Made by a program: the position numbers and the translations under genes. A stretch of DNA of 29,371 bases from a virus, in IMG/VR virus record IMGVR_UViG_3300032297_000837, positions 1 to 29,371 of that record; one strand, written 5' to 3'. The notes under the pieces were generated by a model. It made no database searches and was not told the DNA's origin. It saw nothing but the letters and a program-made list of their open reading frames with translations. How positions within the stretch are numbered: the first letter of the stretch is position 1; every line of letters begins with the position of its first letter. Shown in pieces: positions 8,554 to 15,659 of this stretch.

Positions 8554-10827
8554 TCAAAATCCTATCCAAGATAATACTTCTGAATCTGAGTTTGGGTACA
8601 TCCTTTTCCATTGGTTATTAACAGATACATATATAGTTTTTTCTGAAACTACGTATATCATTACCCCTGGATACAAAGAAGCAGTAGGCAAATTTGAAAA
8701 AGATTGAACTGCTGCCGCTCCATTTTTAAATAAATCTTTATACTCTAGATATCCTTCTTCATTTGCTAAGTCTATCCAAAGATCTGTCTCTGCGGGCGTT
8801 GGAGGGGTCAAAGAAGAGATAATAGACTGACCTGCAGTATCATCTAAGTCTATCCAAAGCTCGCCTGTGTAAGAGGGGTTTGCTGGCTCGTTTGCACTAT
8901 ATATTAATTCTGCAATTGGCTCGTCAGTATCAATCCAAAGGGTATCGGTGTTGTAATTTGTTGGAGCTTCTGGCCCAGCATAAATAAATTCTGTTGCACC
9001 TGCATCATCATCAACGTCTATCCAAAGATCTCCAATGGTTGTTGCTCCTGATGGCGGTTCTATTAAACCAACAAAGAATGTGCTTGGTGGTGCAGATGCA
9101 TCTGTTGGAATTAATGTGAGTCCTCCGCCACCTCCTCCAGAACCTTGAATATCTTGCCAAAGCAATCCATCCCAAACCTTAAGCTTATTTAGTGGCTTGT
9201 TATAATAAATTTGTCCATGTACTGGGGATGCTGGTGCTGCGTCTAATCCAATAATTATACCGTTAGTGTATGTATTTTTAGATGTCCATGTGTTTGTTGT
9301 AGATAAAGAAAGATCTGATGATACATATTCCCAAGTAGAGCTTGATGCTTGCCAAACCTTTAATGCCTTTACGGTTCCACTTCTAAATTCATCTGTATCA
9401 AGCCAAAATGTTCCATCTGCTGGTGATGTTGGGGCAGAGGCTGACATAATAGCCTTAGAAGGAGGAATTATTGTTTCTAATATTAACTTGTTTGCTTCGT
9501 CGTCATAGGTTGCAGTTATATTAGGATTTAAATTGTGTACAAAAAGAGGAGCTATGTAATCCTGTGCTTGCTCTTGTGTTAGCTGTGCTATAACGGAAAG
9601 ATTAATTTTATTTGTAACATCGTCATACGCTGCAACTACATTTGAATGCCCTGCATGAGTAAATAGGCTTGCGGCAGCGTCTTGTGCCGCCTCGGCAAAA
9701 CCTGGAAGGTCTGCTGTGGTTATGTCAAAGTTTATTTTGCCTGTTGGATCATCATATGTAACTGAAAGCCCTGTGGCTTCTGTATTGCCAGAAACCATGC
9801 CGCCGACAACGTCTTGAATTCTTTCATCTGCGTCAGCAAGGGCAAGGTAGGTAGATGCTGCAGTTGTTATATTAAGCTTAGTAGAAAGGGCAGTAGTTAT
9901 GGTTGTTGCAAAATTAGCATCATCGCCAATTGCTGCGGCAATTTCATTTAGAGTATCTAGTAGTGCTGGTGCTGCATCAATAAGATTAGATATTGCGGTA
10001 TTAACATATGTCTTATCTGCAATAACTGATGTGTCTACTGCCAAGGTGATTGTATTGGCAGTATCATCATAGGTCTTTGTTATTCCATTGCCCGCCGTCA
10101 AAGATGTGGCGATGGCGTCCATGACTTCTTCATCATCATAGTTTGCAGTTAAACTTAGTTTTGCAGCCGTATCATCATATGAGACGGTTATATTGTAGTG
10201 CGTTCCGTCTGTAATTAGTTTTGCTGCTACATCTTGAATCTTTTCATTAAGATTTAATTGAGATTCAGGAACAAATCCATCTGGGCCCAAGGTTGCAATT
10301 CCGTCTGCATTTCCAACCTGTGTGACTGGAACAAAGCTAGTCCCAACAGTATTTCCAAGAGCAGTAATTGCAGAATCTACATATAGCCTAGTTGCTATGA
10401 CTGTTGTATCTACAGATACGGTTATTGTATTAGCTACGTCATTATAAACTTTTGTAATTCCTGAACCCGCTGTTAATGATGTAGCAATGGCATCCATTAC
10501 TTCTTCATCATCATATGTAGCGGTTAGGCTCAATGAGTTGGCAACATCGTCATAATTTACTGTTATGTTGGTATGCGTTCCAGCAGCCAATGAGGCAGCA
10601 ATTGCGTCTTGCGCCAATTCATTAGTGTAAATTTTAGATATTAAGTCTCGAACTTTATAATCTATACTTGTAACATCTGTCGAATTATCAACACCCAGTT
10701 TAGCCTCTAAGGCTTCAATTGCGTCATTAGCATTTGAGTGTTGGGCGGCATGAGATACAAGCTGAACAGAATCAGTAGCTGCTGGATTTAGCAGTTGATC
10801 TAGTGTCGTAGGGAATGTAGTTGCCAT
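8554..10827 (-). CDS. Modular long tail fibre protein
   Basis: This 757-aa protein has three zones. Residues 1-60 form an N-terminal attachment module (HAAQHSNANDAIEALE, common at the start of phage fibres). Residues 70-455 form a repetitive shaft with about nine YDD or YND units of the form NITV.YDD.AN.L.L, two copies of TAG.GITK.Y(N/D)D.ANTIT, and one APALLDTLNEIAAAIGDD module. Residues 460-690 carry five short LW(I/L)D or FWLD modules followed by acidic turns. A glycine run (563-569) acts as a hinge. The C-terminus is beta-rich. The same shaft modules occur in the 435-, 462- and 578-aa proteins. The usual ribosome site is missing or too far away (AGGGGG, 13 nt), while a TATAAT lies seven bases before the ATG. 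The gene follows the sugar-enzyme island. Confidence 0.85.
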   Translation of the reverse strand: MATTFPTTLDQLLNPAATDSVQLVSHAAQHSNANDAIEALEAKLGVDNSTDVTSIDYKVRDLISKIYTNELAQDAIAASLAAGTHTNITVNYDDVANSLSLTATYDDEEVMDAIATSLTAGSGITKVYNDVANTITVSVDTTVIATRLYVDSAITALGNTVGTSFVPVTQVGNADGIATLGPDGFVPESQLNLNEKIQDVAAKLITDGTHYNITVSYDDTAAKLSLTANYDDEEVMDAIATSLTAGNGITKTYDDTANTITLAVDTSVIADKTYVNTAISNLIDAAPALLDTLNEIAAAIGDDANFATTITTALSTKLNITTAASTYLALADADERIQDVVGGMVSGNTEATGLSVTYDDPTGKINFDITTADLPGFAEAAQDAAASLFTHAGHSNVVAAYDDVTNKINLSVIAQLTQEQAQDYIAPLFVHNLNPNITATYDDEANKLILETIIPPSKAIMSASAPTSPADGTFWLDTDEFRSGTVKALKVWQASSSTWEYVSSDLSLSTTNTWTSKNTYTNGIIIGLDAAPASPVHGQIYYNKPLNKLKVWDGLLWQDIQGSGGGGGGLTLIPTDASAPPSTFFVGLIEPPSGATTIGDLWIDVDDDAGATEFIYAGPEAPTNYNTDTLWIDTDEPIAELIYSANEPANPSYTGELWIDLDDTAGQSIISSLTPPTPAETDLWIDLANEEGYLEYKDLFKNGAAAVQSFSNLPTASLYPGVMIYVVSEKTIYVSVNNQWKRMYPNSDSEVLSWIGF

Positions 10828-10834
10828 ATGTTAT

Positions 10835-10840
10835 ATTATA
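10835..10840 (-). promoter_or_regulatory. Possible -10 box for a leaderless fibre transcript
   Basis: On the minus strand a perfect TATAAT is followed by seven bases and then the ATG of the 757-aa fibre gene. That places the expected transcription start at or next to the start codon. A -35 match is not obvious. It could re-start transcription after the sugar-enzyme island. Confidence 0.4.
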
Positions 10841-10865
10841 CCCCCTACTAGATTATGGCTCTTTA

Positions 10866-11684
10866 TTATCCAAGTATCTGGTTTTGCTTTATTTCTGACT
10901 GAATTGCTTGTTCAAATGTATACTCTGGTTTCCACCCAAAAAGAGCTCGATTATCTAAGGATGGAAAAACTGAATAGTCATCTTTATCCAGTAGCGTGTA
11001 CTCGACGTCTAATCCGTTAACTCGATACTCCTCTAGCACCTCTATTAATGTCCTGGATTTTCCTGTAAATATATCTGTTGTAAAAGAATAGCTATTTTGT
11101 AAATGCTCCATAGCCATAACATTTGCTCTTGCTATATCTAATACGTGTACATAATCTCTTGTGGAGGTAAAACTGTTAACCTCTATGCTTGAATTGTTTT
11201 TAATTACTTCAAATACATTAGTTGATTCGGTGTCACATACTGTTTCTGTCTTACCTACAATATTAAAATACCTCAAAATAGCAACTGCAGGACAAATAAG
11301 ATTTAACATTCGCTCCTCCCACTTTTTGCTTTTGGCGTAGGCATTATTGGGAGCATAAACAGCTGCAGATGAAGCAAACACTACGGGTATAGAAAATACT
11401 TTAGCTACAATAGCAACAGACAAAGTAGATAGAAAATTATTGAAATAATATAAATAAGGATTTTTTTTAGATTCTGGAATAGATTTTTTAGCTGACAAGT
11501 GAATTATTGCTGTTGGAAATTTATTAAAAGCATAAATAAATAAAAACATTGTGTTTCTACCAATTTTTTTGTCTACTTCAATTACTTTATATCCTGATGA
11601 TTCAAGCAGCTCTTTAGTTGCTGTTCCAACATAGCCTCTGGATCCAGTCAGAACTATGTTAGCAGTTTGCAAGTATCTCACCAT
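10866..11684 (-). CDS. NAD-dependent sugar epimerase/dehydratase (extended SDR, GalE-like)
   Basis: This 272-aa protein starts with a Rossmann nucleotide-binding motif TGSRGYVG (residues 13-20). It has the SDR catalytic set: Ser at 105-106 in FASSAAVY and Y116-x3-K120 in YAKSK. A later block TSTRDYVHVLDIARA is typical of GalE-like nucleotide-sugar epimerases. It is shorter than usual GalE (about 330 aa). Its likely substrate is a nucleotide sugar in the cytoplasm, which would feed the neighbouring glycosyltransferase. The printed start overlaps the upstream gene by 26 bases. A TTG at codon 5 with GGTGAG just upstream would give a more family-like N-terminus (QTANIVLTG), so the start is uncertain. 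The exact sugar cannot be read from sequence. Confidence 0.85.
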   Translation of the reverse strand: MVRYLQTANIVLTGSRGYVGTATKELLESSGYKVIEVDKKIGRNTMFLFIYAFNKFPTAIIHLSAKKSIPESKKNPYLYYFNNFLSTLSVAIVAKVFSIPVVFASSAAVYAPNNAYAKSKKWEERMLNLICPAVAILRYFNIVGKTETVCDTESTNVFEVIKNNSSIEVNSFTSTRDYVHVLDIARANVMAMEHLQNSYSFTTDIFTGKSRTLIEVLEEYRVNGLDVEYTLLDKDDYSVFPSLDNRALFGWKPEYTFEQAIQSEIKQNQILG

Positions 11685-12576
11685 TTACAAAATCAAGCCC
11701 TGCAAAAACTCCATACTCAGCAATTGTTCTTTCTGTGCCAAGAAGCATCTCTCCAGTGGTTCCTTCTGTTAAGGTCTTATAAATAAGTTTTTTAGAAATA
11801 ACATCTAGTGCATTGAACTCTTCTGGAAAATCTGCCCACAATAGTTTGCGCTTGTTTATTTCAGCAGGCTTATCGTGATTGTAATATAGATGGTACATGT
11901 ACTGCTCATTTGGAACAAGAATATCAAAGCCATGAGTATATGCTCTTGCCGCTAACCATATCTCTTCTCCATAGAATGCTATGTCTGTATTGAATGGCTG
12001 AAAACCTTTAACTGTAAATATTGATCCGCCTGATACAGATTTAACAAATATATTGCCGTCTTCAATAGGCATTGCTGTTTGAAGAGGAATTCTAGTTTCT
12101 CTAAACTGAGCTGGATTTTCATGAAAACTAATGTTTCTTAAATAACCTGGCGAAAGAACATCTTGCTCTACAAATTTAGCATCTAGTGATGGATACCAGT
12201 AGTTTGCTGGGTACATTGTAATTAATGGCTTGTGTATTCCTTGAATTTGATAGTCTAACACGGAATTTATTGCAATTTCGTCCCACCCCTTAACAAACCT
12301 TGAGTGAGAATCACATTGTAAATAATAATCTTCACCGTCATAAAATTGATGGGCAAGGGCTCTTCCTATTCCCAGACCAATGTTCTCTGGTGCTTTGCTT
12401 TCAGCATGTTTAACATTAGGTAAGTCTGGAACATTAATTTCTGACTCTTCTACATAAACAGTGTGGACTCCAAAATTAATTTGATGGTTTCCGCTTGATT
12501 TTTTTATTGCATCTAAAATTGTTGGAGTTACTTCAAGGTCTCTGTATGCTGCTATTTGTACAAATATTCTAGCCAT
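11659..12576 (-). CDS. GlcNAc-type glycosyltransferase (GT-A fold)
   Basis: This 305-aa protein begins with IFVQIAAYRD..VTPTILDAI, the start of the glycosyltransferase (GlcNAc) family related to Skp1 GlcNAc transferase. Its metal/nucleotide-sugar DxH-type motif is C-D89-S90-H91-SRF within YYLQCDSHSRFVKGWD. A typical downstream block is FYGEEIWLAARAYTHGFDI. These enzymes move a sugar, usually GlcNAc, from a UDP donor to a protein or glycan in the cytoplasm. The ATG overlaps the stop of the radical SAM gene (TAATG) with GGGGTGA upstream. The neighbouring epimerase could supply or convert its donor. Target candidates are the surrounding fibre proteins or a host surface glycan; the sequence does not decide between them. 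Confidence 0.87.
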   Translation of the reverse strand: MARIFVQIAAYRDLEVTPTILDAIKKSSGNHQINFGVHTVYVEESEINVPDLPNVKHAESKAPENIGLGIGRALAHQFYDGEDYYLQCDSHSRFVKGWDEIAINSVLDYQIQGIHKPLITMYPANYWYPSLDAKFVEQDVLSPGYLRNISFHENPAQFRETRIPLQTAMPIEDGNIFVKSVSGGSIFTVKGFQPFNTDIAFYGEEIWLAARAYTHGFDILVPNEQYMYHLYYNHDKPAEINKRKLLWADFPEEFNALDVISKKLIYKTLTEGTTGEMLLGTERTIAEYGVFAGLDFVNGEILANC

Positions 12577-13580
12577 TAATCACCCCAAATTGCATGAACA
12601 CAAGTTCTGCAGAAGTTTTCAAATGATTTAACAGTCATCATTTTATGCTCTATGCTCATCCATATATCACTAATTGGTTTATCATTTATATTTCCGAATA
12701 CAGTTTCGAAATCGTAATCATTGCAACAGATAAAGGTATCTCCATTAGCAGCAACATGTAACCATCCATTTGGCCTTCCGCCAACCTCTATGCCATTACC
12801 GCAACCAGTTACTCTTTCCTTGCCTTTTTTTTCTTTGCTCTCAATAGCAGACCTATTTGTAATAATTTGATGAGTGTCTAGGTGGCCATTTCTGTCAACA
12901 AGATATGGCATTTCATAAACTTGAACATCGGGAAACATTGCTTTCCATCCGTTTGTCATTCTTGCAAGACTACCAGTTTCAAGATCTATATCTATCTCTG
13001 GTGCATTTACTAGCTTCTGAATCCAGCCGCCATATTCTACAAGGGAGTTCTTGTTAATTCCGTTTACTTGAATAGATATTGCTTTGCTTGCAACCATTTC
13101 TGGAAGCTGCTCCATAGCATAACTAACTTGTTCAATTAGTTTGTCAAACATCTTAATAGGCTTTCCTGTTGCCTTTGCCCATTCTTCTGCTTCTGAGGCG
13201 GGCATATTAAAACAAATACCGTAAACAACATCTTTGTATTCTTTAATTAAGTCTGTTCTAGCTTTGGTCAAAGGTGTACCATTAGTCAAAATAATAGTTC
13301 TCATTTTATTTTTTCTTAGAACCTCAAGCATTTCTGGGAAATACTTGTAAAGAAGAACTTCATTATAATGAGCTGTGTATATAAAATCAAAAGTATCAGA
13401 AACAAATGTGCCTCTGCCTGCAACCAGCTGATTAATGATATTTTCAAATGTTTCAATTGGCATATTCATTCTTTGTGCTGAAGGGTTTTCAGCATATCTT
13501 ACAGGGCAAAACCAACAGCCAACATTACAAAGACCATTAGGGTCAATTTGGGCCATCGATATTTTGTATTGATATTTCAT
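12576..13580 (-). CDS. Radical SAM enzyme with SPASM-like C-terminus
   Basis: This 334-aa protein has the radical SAM iron-sulfur motif C18-x3-C22-x2-C25 (CNVGCWFC), followed by a normal TIM-barrel-like body (TIILTNGTPL, residues about 94-103). The C-terminal part has a SPASM-like Cys set: C260 (GCGNG), C285/C286 (DTFICCND), then C324-x2-C327 (CRTC), within the usual G.I.D.PISDIW context. SPASM proteins bind auxiliary Fe-S clusters and commonly modify peptides or sugars. It sits directly downstream of a small Cys-rich gene (22-bp gap) and overlaps the glycosyltransferase gene. Its substrate is unknown: a peptide substrate (the 84-aa protein or a Cys-rich fibre tip) or a sugar substrate are both possible. 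Confidence 0.88.
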   Translation of the reverse strand: MKYQYKISMAQIDPNGLCNVGCWFCPVRYAENPSAQRMNMPIETFENIINQLVAGRGTFVSDTFDFIYTAHYNEVLLYKYFPEMLEVLRKNKMRTIILTNGTPLTKARTDLIKEYKDVVYGICFNMPASEAEEWAKATGKPIKMFDKLIEQVSYAMEQLPEMVASKAISIQVNGINKNSLVEYGGWIQKLVNAPEIDIDLETGSLARMTNGWKAMFPDVQVYEMPYLVDRNGHLDTHQIITNRSAIESKEKKGKERVTGCGNGIEVGGRPNGWLHVAANGDTFICCNDYDFETVFGNINDKPISDIWMSIEHKMMTVKSFENFCRTCVHAIWGD

Positions 13581-13602
13581 ATAAGTCTTCAGATTACTCT
13601 GC

Positions 13603-13857
13603 TTACCATTTTCCTATTGGGCAAGAAGCTCCAGCAAGTTTAGTTTTTAAAGCCATAAAGCATCCACATTTTTTGCATTGCTTAGTTAGCGATATAAGCT
13701 CTGGACATAATTTGCAAATCTGATATCTTGCTTCGGATGTTTCTTCATCGACATATTCTGTATTTGGATTAAGAAGGTCCCATGGCTTTACATCTCTTTT
13801 TTCGCTTTTTTCAGCTTGTTTTTCTAAATATTTTTCCCACCTAGTTTTTTCTGTCAT
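13603..13857 (-). CDS. Small Cys-rich metal-binding protein
   Basis: This 84-aa protein has a charged, helical N-terminal half (TRWEKYLEKQAEKSEKRDVKPWDLLNP). Its C-terminal half carries C-x2-C (CKLC), C-x2-C-x-C (CKKCGC) and a final Cys in CPIGKW, which fits one zinc-ribbon or rubredoxin-like site. I know similar small proteins from phages, where they often lie next to glycosyltransferase genes, but no function is established to my knowledge. The ATG overlaps the upstream stop (ATGA), with GGAG ten bases before it. The position immediately before the radical SAM gene makes it a candidate partner or substrate of that enzyme. Confidence 0.7.
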   Translation of the reverse strand: MTEKTRWEKYLEKQAEKSEKRDVKPWDLLNPNTEYVDEETSEARYQICKLCPELISLTKQCKKCGCFMALKTKLAGASCPIGKW

Positions 13858-14216
13858 GGGTGAAACACTCCATCTATATACTTAGACCCAATAGTAACCC
13901 AAAGGGAATCTTCTGGAACTGCTATAAATTTAGGATTACTCAACATGATAGAGGCAAGCCTTTCATTTAATCTAATATATTGTTTTTCCCCCGAATCTTT
14001 ATCTGTTAAAGATATATCTATTTCTTCGGTATCTGGAAAAAATTCTTCTTCTAAAACTATAGAATTATTAAACATATTAAAAAATTCAATAGAATAAATG
14101 CTATTTTCTACTACTAAATTATCAATAACAAAACATGCAACTATGTGCAAATCAGCAGTGAGGCCTACTGGTTCTTGATCACTGTTAAAAATATGTACAA
14201 TGTTTTTACTTAACAT
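13854..14216 (-). CDS. Small protein of unknown function
   Basis: This 120-aa protein starts MLSKNIVHIFNSDQEPVG, is acidic and contains an alternating hydrophobic pattern consistent with a small beta-rich fold (LTADLHIVACFVIDNLVVENSIYSIEFF). The ATG at 14216 is preferred. A TTG at 14234 in the same frame would add MIKWLL, but it lies only a base or so from the GGAG. That GGAG is instead ideally spaced (nine bases) to an out-of-frame ATG at 14226 that would make a six-residue peptide ending inside this gene. Its stop overlaps the next start as ATGA, which binds it to the radical SAM island. It is not recognised. Confidence 0.6.
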   Translation of the reverse strand: MLSKNIVHIFNSDQEPVGLTADLHIVACFVIDNLVVENSIYSIEFFNMFNNSIVLEEEFFPDTEEIDISLTDKDSGEKQYIRLNERLASIMLSNPKFIAVPEDSLWVTIGSKYIDGVFHP

Positions 14217-14257
14217 AAGCAACCATTTTATCAATCTCCATAATTTTTGTCAATACC

Positions 14258-15658
14258 CTAGCAACCTGCTGGGAAATATGTGTTTCCGTCATATAAACAC
14301 TGTCCGACATATCCGCAAGGATTACTTGGGTTAGCAACGTCTGCAGAGTTACACTTCCAGTATACCCGTGGTCTTGAGGTTGTTGCAGGTGCACTCGTTG
14401 TAGTAGGTGCTGCAGTTGTTGCAGGGGCTGATGTAGTAGTTGAACAAGATGCTCCTGATGCTGCACCGTCAAAACACTGACTTGTGCTGGTACAAGGACT
14501 GCTAGGATTTGCAATATCTTGAGGCGTACATCTATTTAATCCAGGCTTAAATGCTGGGTATGTAGGTGCTGCTGTAGTTGTAGTGGGAGCTGGGGTAGTT
14601 GTAGTAGTTGCATTAGGATCTGGACAAGAAGGACCAGATGCGCCGTTATTAACGCAGTTAACTCCAGTACCGCTTCCATTGCTTGGGCATGGGCTTGCTG
14701 GGTTTGGAGCATCTCCTGCAGCACAGTAATGATATCCAGATAGGAGTGCTGGGTATGTAGTGGGGGCTGGGGTAGTTGTAGTAGTTGCTGCGCTATAGCG
14801 GTAAATGTATAAGGTAGCGTTGTATGTGTAGTTACAGGTACCAGTATTAAACCCAGGAGAAGGATCTTGCGCTGCCACAGTTCCATTATTTTGTGGGGTT
14901 GCTCCTTGAGAATTATCGTACTCTACCGTGTATTCATAAGCTATACCCTGTGCAACAACTGCGTTTGATGCTGAAGATTCTGAAAGACCTACAACATTTG
15001 GCATAATTCCACAACTTGGTGCTGGAGTAGTAGTTGGTGGAGCTGGAGTGGTAGTGGCAGGCGCCGAAGCTGTGGTAAAACTTGTACTAGCAGATGCAGA
15101 TGATCCGCTATAGTTTGCGTTTGCATATAGAGTTACTGTTACAGAATAAGTTGTTCCAGCAGAAAAACCAGAAAGTAAAACAGGGAAGTTTGCAGATGAT
15201 GAGGTTGGTTCATTATTTGAAGATCCATTGCTTGCTACTACTGTGTAGGAACCCCAACCACTTCCGCTCCACGCAATGTAAGCTTGATTTTGAGTCCAAG
15301 ATTGTCCAGCTCCAGCTCCGTATGCAACAGCACTGCTAATGTTTGGATATGGTGGTGGCGCTGGAGTTGTAGTAGTGGTTGGTGCTGGAGTAGTAGTAGT
15401 TGGTGCTACATATAGATAATAACTAAATGAAACAGAGTCACCGATTTTAACTGTAGCTCCGCTTGCAATTCCTTGATTTTCAATTACATTGTCTAAATTT
15501 ATATTTTGAACAACAGATGAAGTTTCAGTCCAATTAAGTCCGACAGAATTTAAAAGATCTTTTGCTTGAGATCTGCTTAATCCAGATAGTGATGGAACTG
15601 TTACTTTTCTTATTCCAACTTTACCTAGTCGGCCAATATGGCGAGATCTTCTAGCCAT
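14258..15658 (-). CDS. Tail protein with PASTA domains, Thr/Pro linkers and Cys-rich repeats
   Basis: This 466-aa protein is strongly modular. A basic N-terminus (MARRSRHIGRLGKVGIRK) is followed by a first PASTA-like domain (about 19-85: VPSLSGLSRSQAKDLL...), a Thr/Pro linker (APTTTTPAPTTTTTPAP) and an FN3-like domain (about 106-205). A second PASTA-like domain (MPNVVGLSESSASNAVVAQGI, about 220-290) follows, then three C-terminal Cys-rich units separated by more Thr/Pro linkers. Each Cys unit has the form C-x3-(D/G)-x2-NP-x2-PC ... C ... C. PASTA domains bind peptidoglycan or beta-lactam-like ligands in Gram-positive kinases. In a phage this suggests docking on the host wall. Thr/Pro linkers resemble those of secreted actinobacterial proteins and could be glycosylated. 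It lies next to the glycosyltransferase island. Confidence 0.78.
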   Translation of the reverse strand: MARRSRHIGRLGKVGIRKVTVPSLSGLSRSQAKDLLNSVGLNWTETSSVVQNINLDNVIENQGIASGATVKIGDSVSFSYYLYVAPTTTTPAPTTTTTPAPPPYPNISSAVAYGAGAGQSWTQNQAYIAWSGSGWGSYTVVASNGSSNNEPTSSSANFPVLLSGFSAGTTYSVTVTLYANANYSGSSASASTSFTTASAPATTTPAPPTTTPAPSCGIMPNVVGLSESSASNAVVAQGIAYEYTVEYDNSQGATPQNNGTVAAQDPSPGFNTGTCNYTYNATLYIYRYSAATTTTTPAPTTYPALLSGYHYCAAGDAPNPASPCPSNGSGTGVNCVNNGASGPSCPDPNATTTTTPAPTTTTAAPTYPAFKPGLNRCTPQDIANPSSPCTSTSQCFDGAASGASCSTTTSAPATTAAPTTTSAPATTSRPRVYWKCNSADVANPSNPCGYVGQCLYDGNTYFPAGC

Positions 15659-15659
15659 A

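Noticed and set aside
14258-15658. Thr/Pro repeats as a sign of low-complexity sequencing or assembly error
   Set aside because: The frame stays open through all linkers and the linkers separate recognisable domains, so they are real protein linkers.
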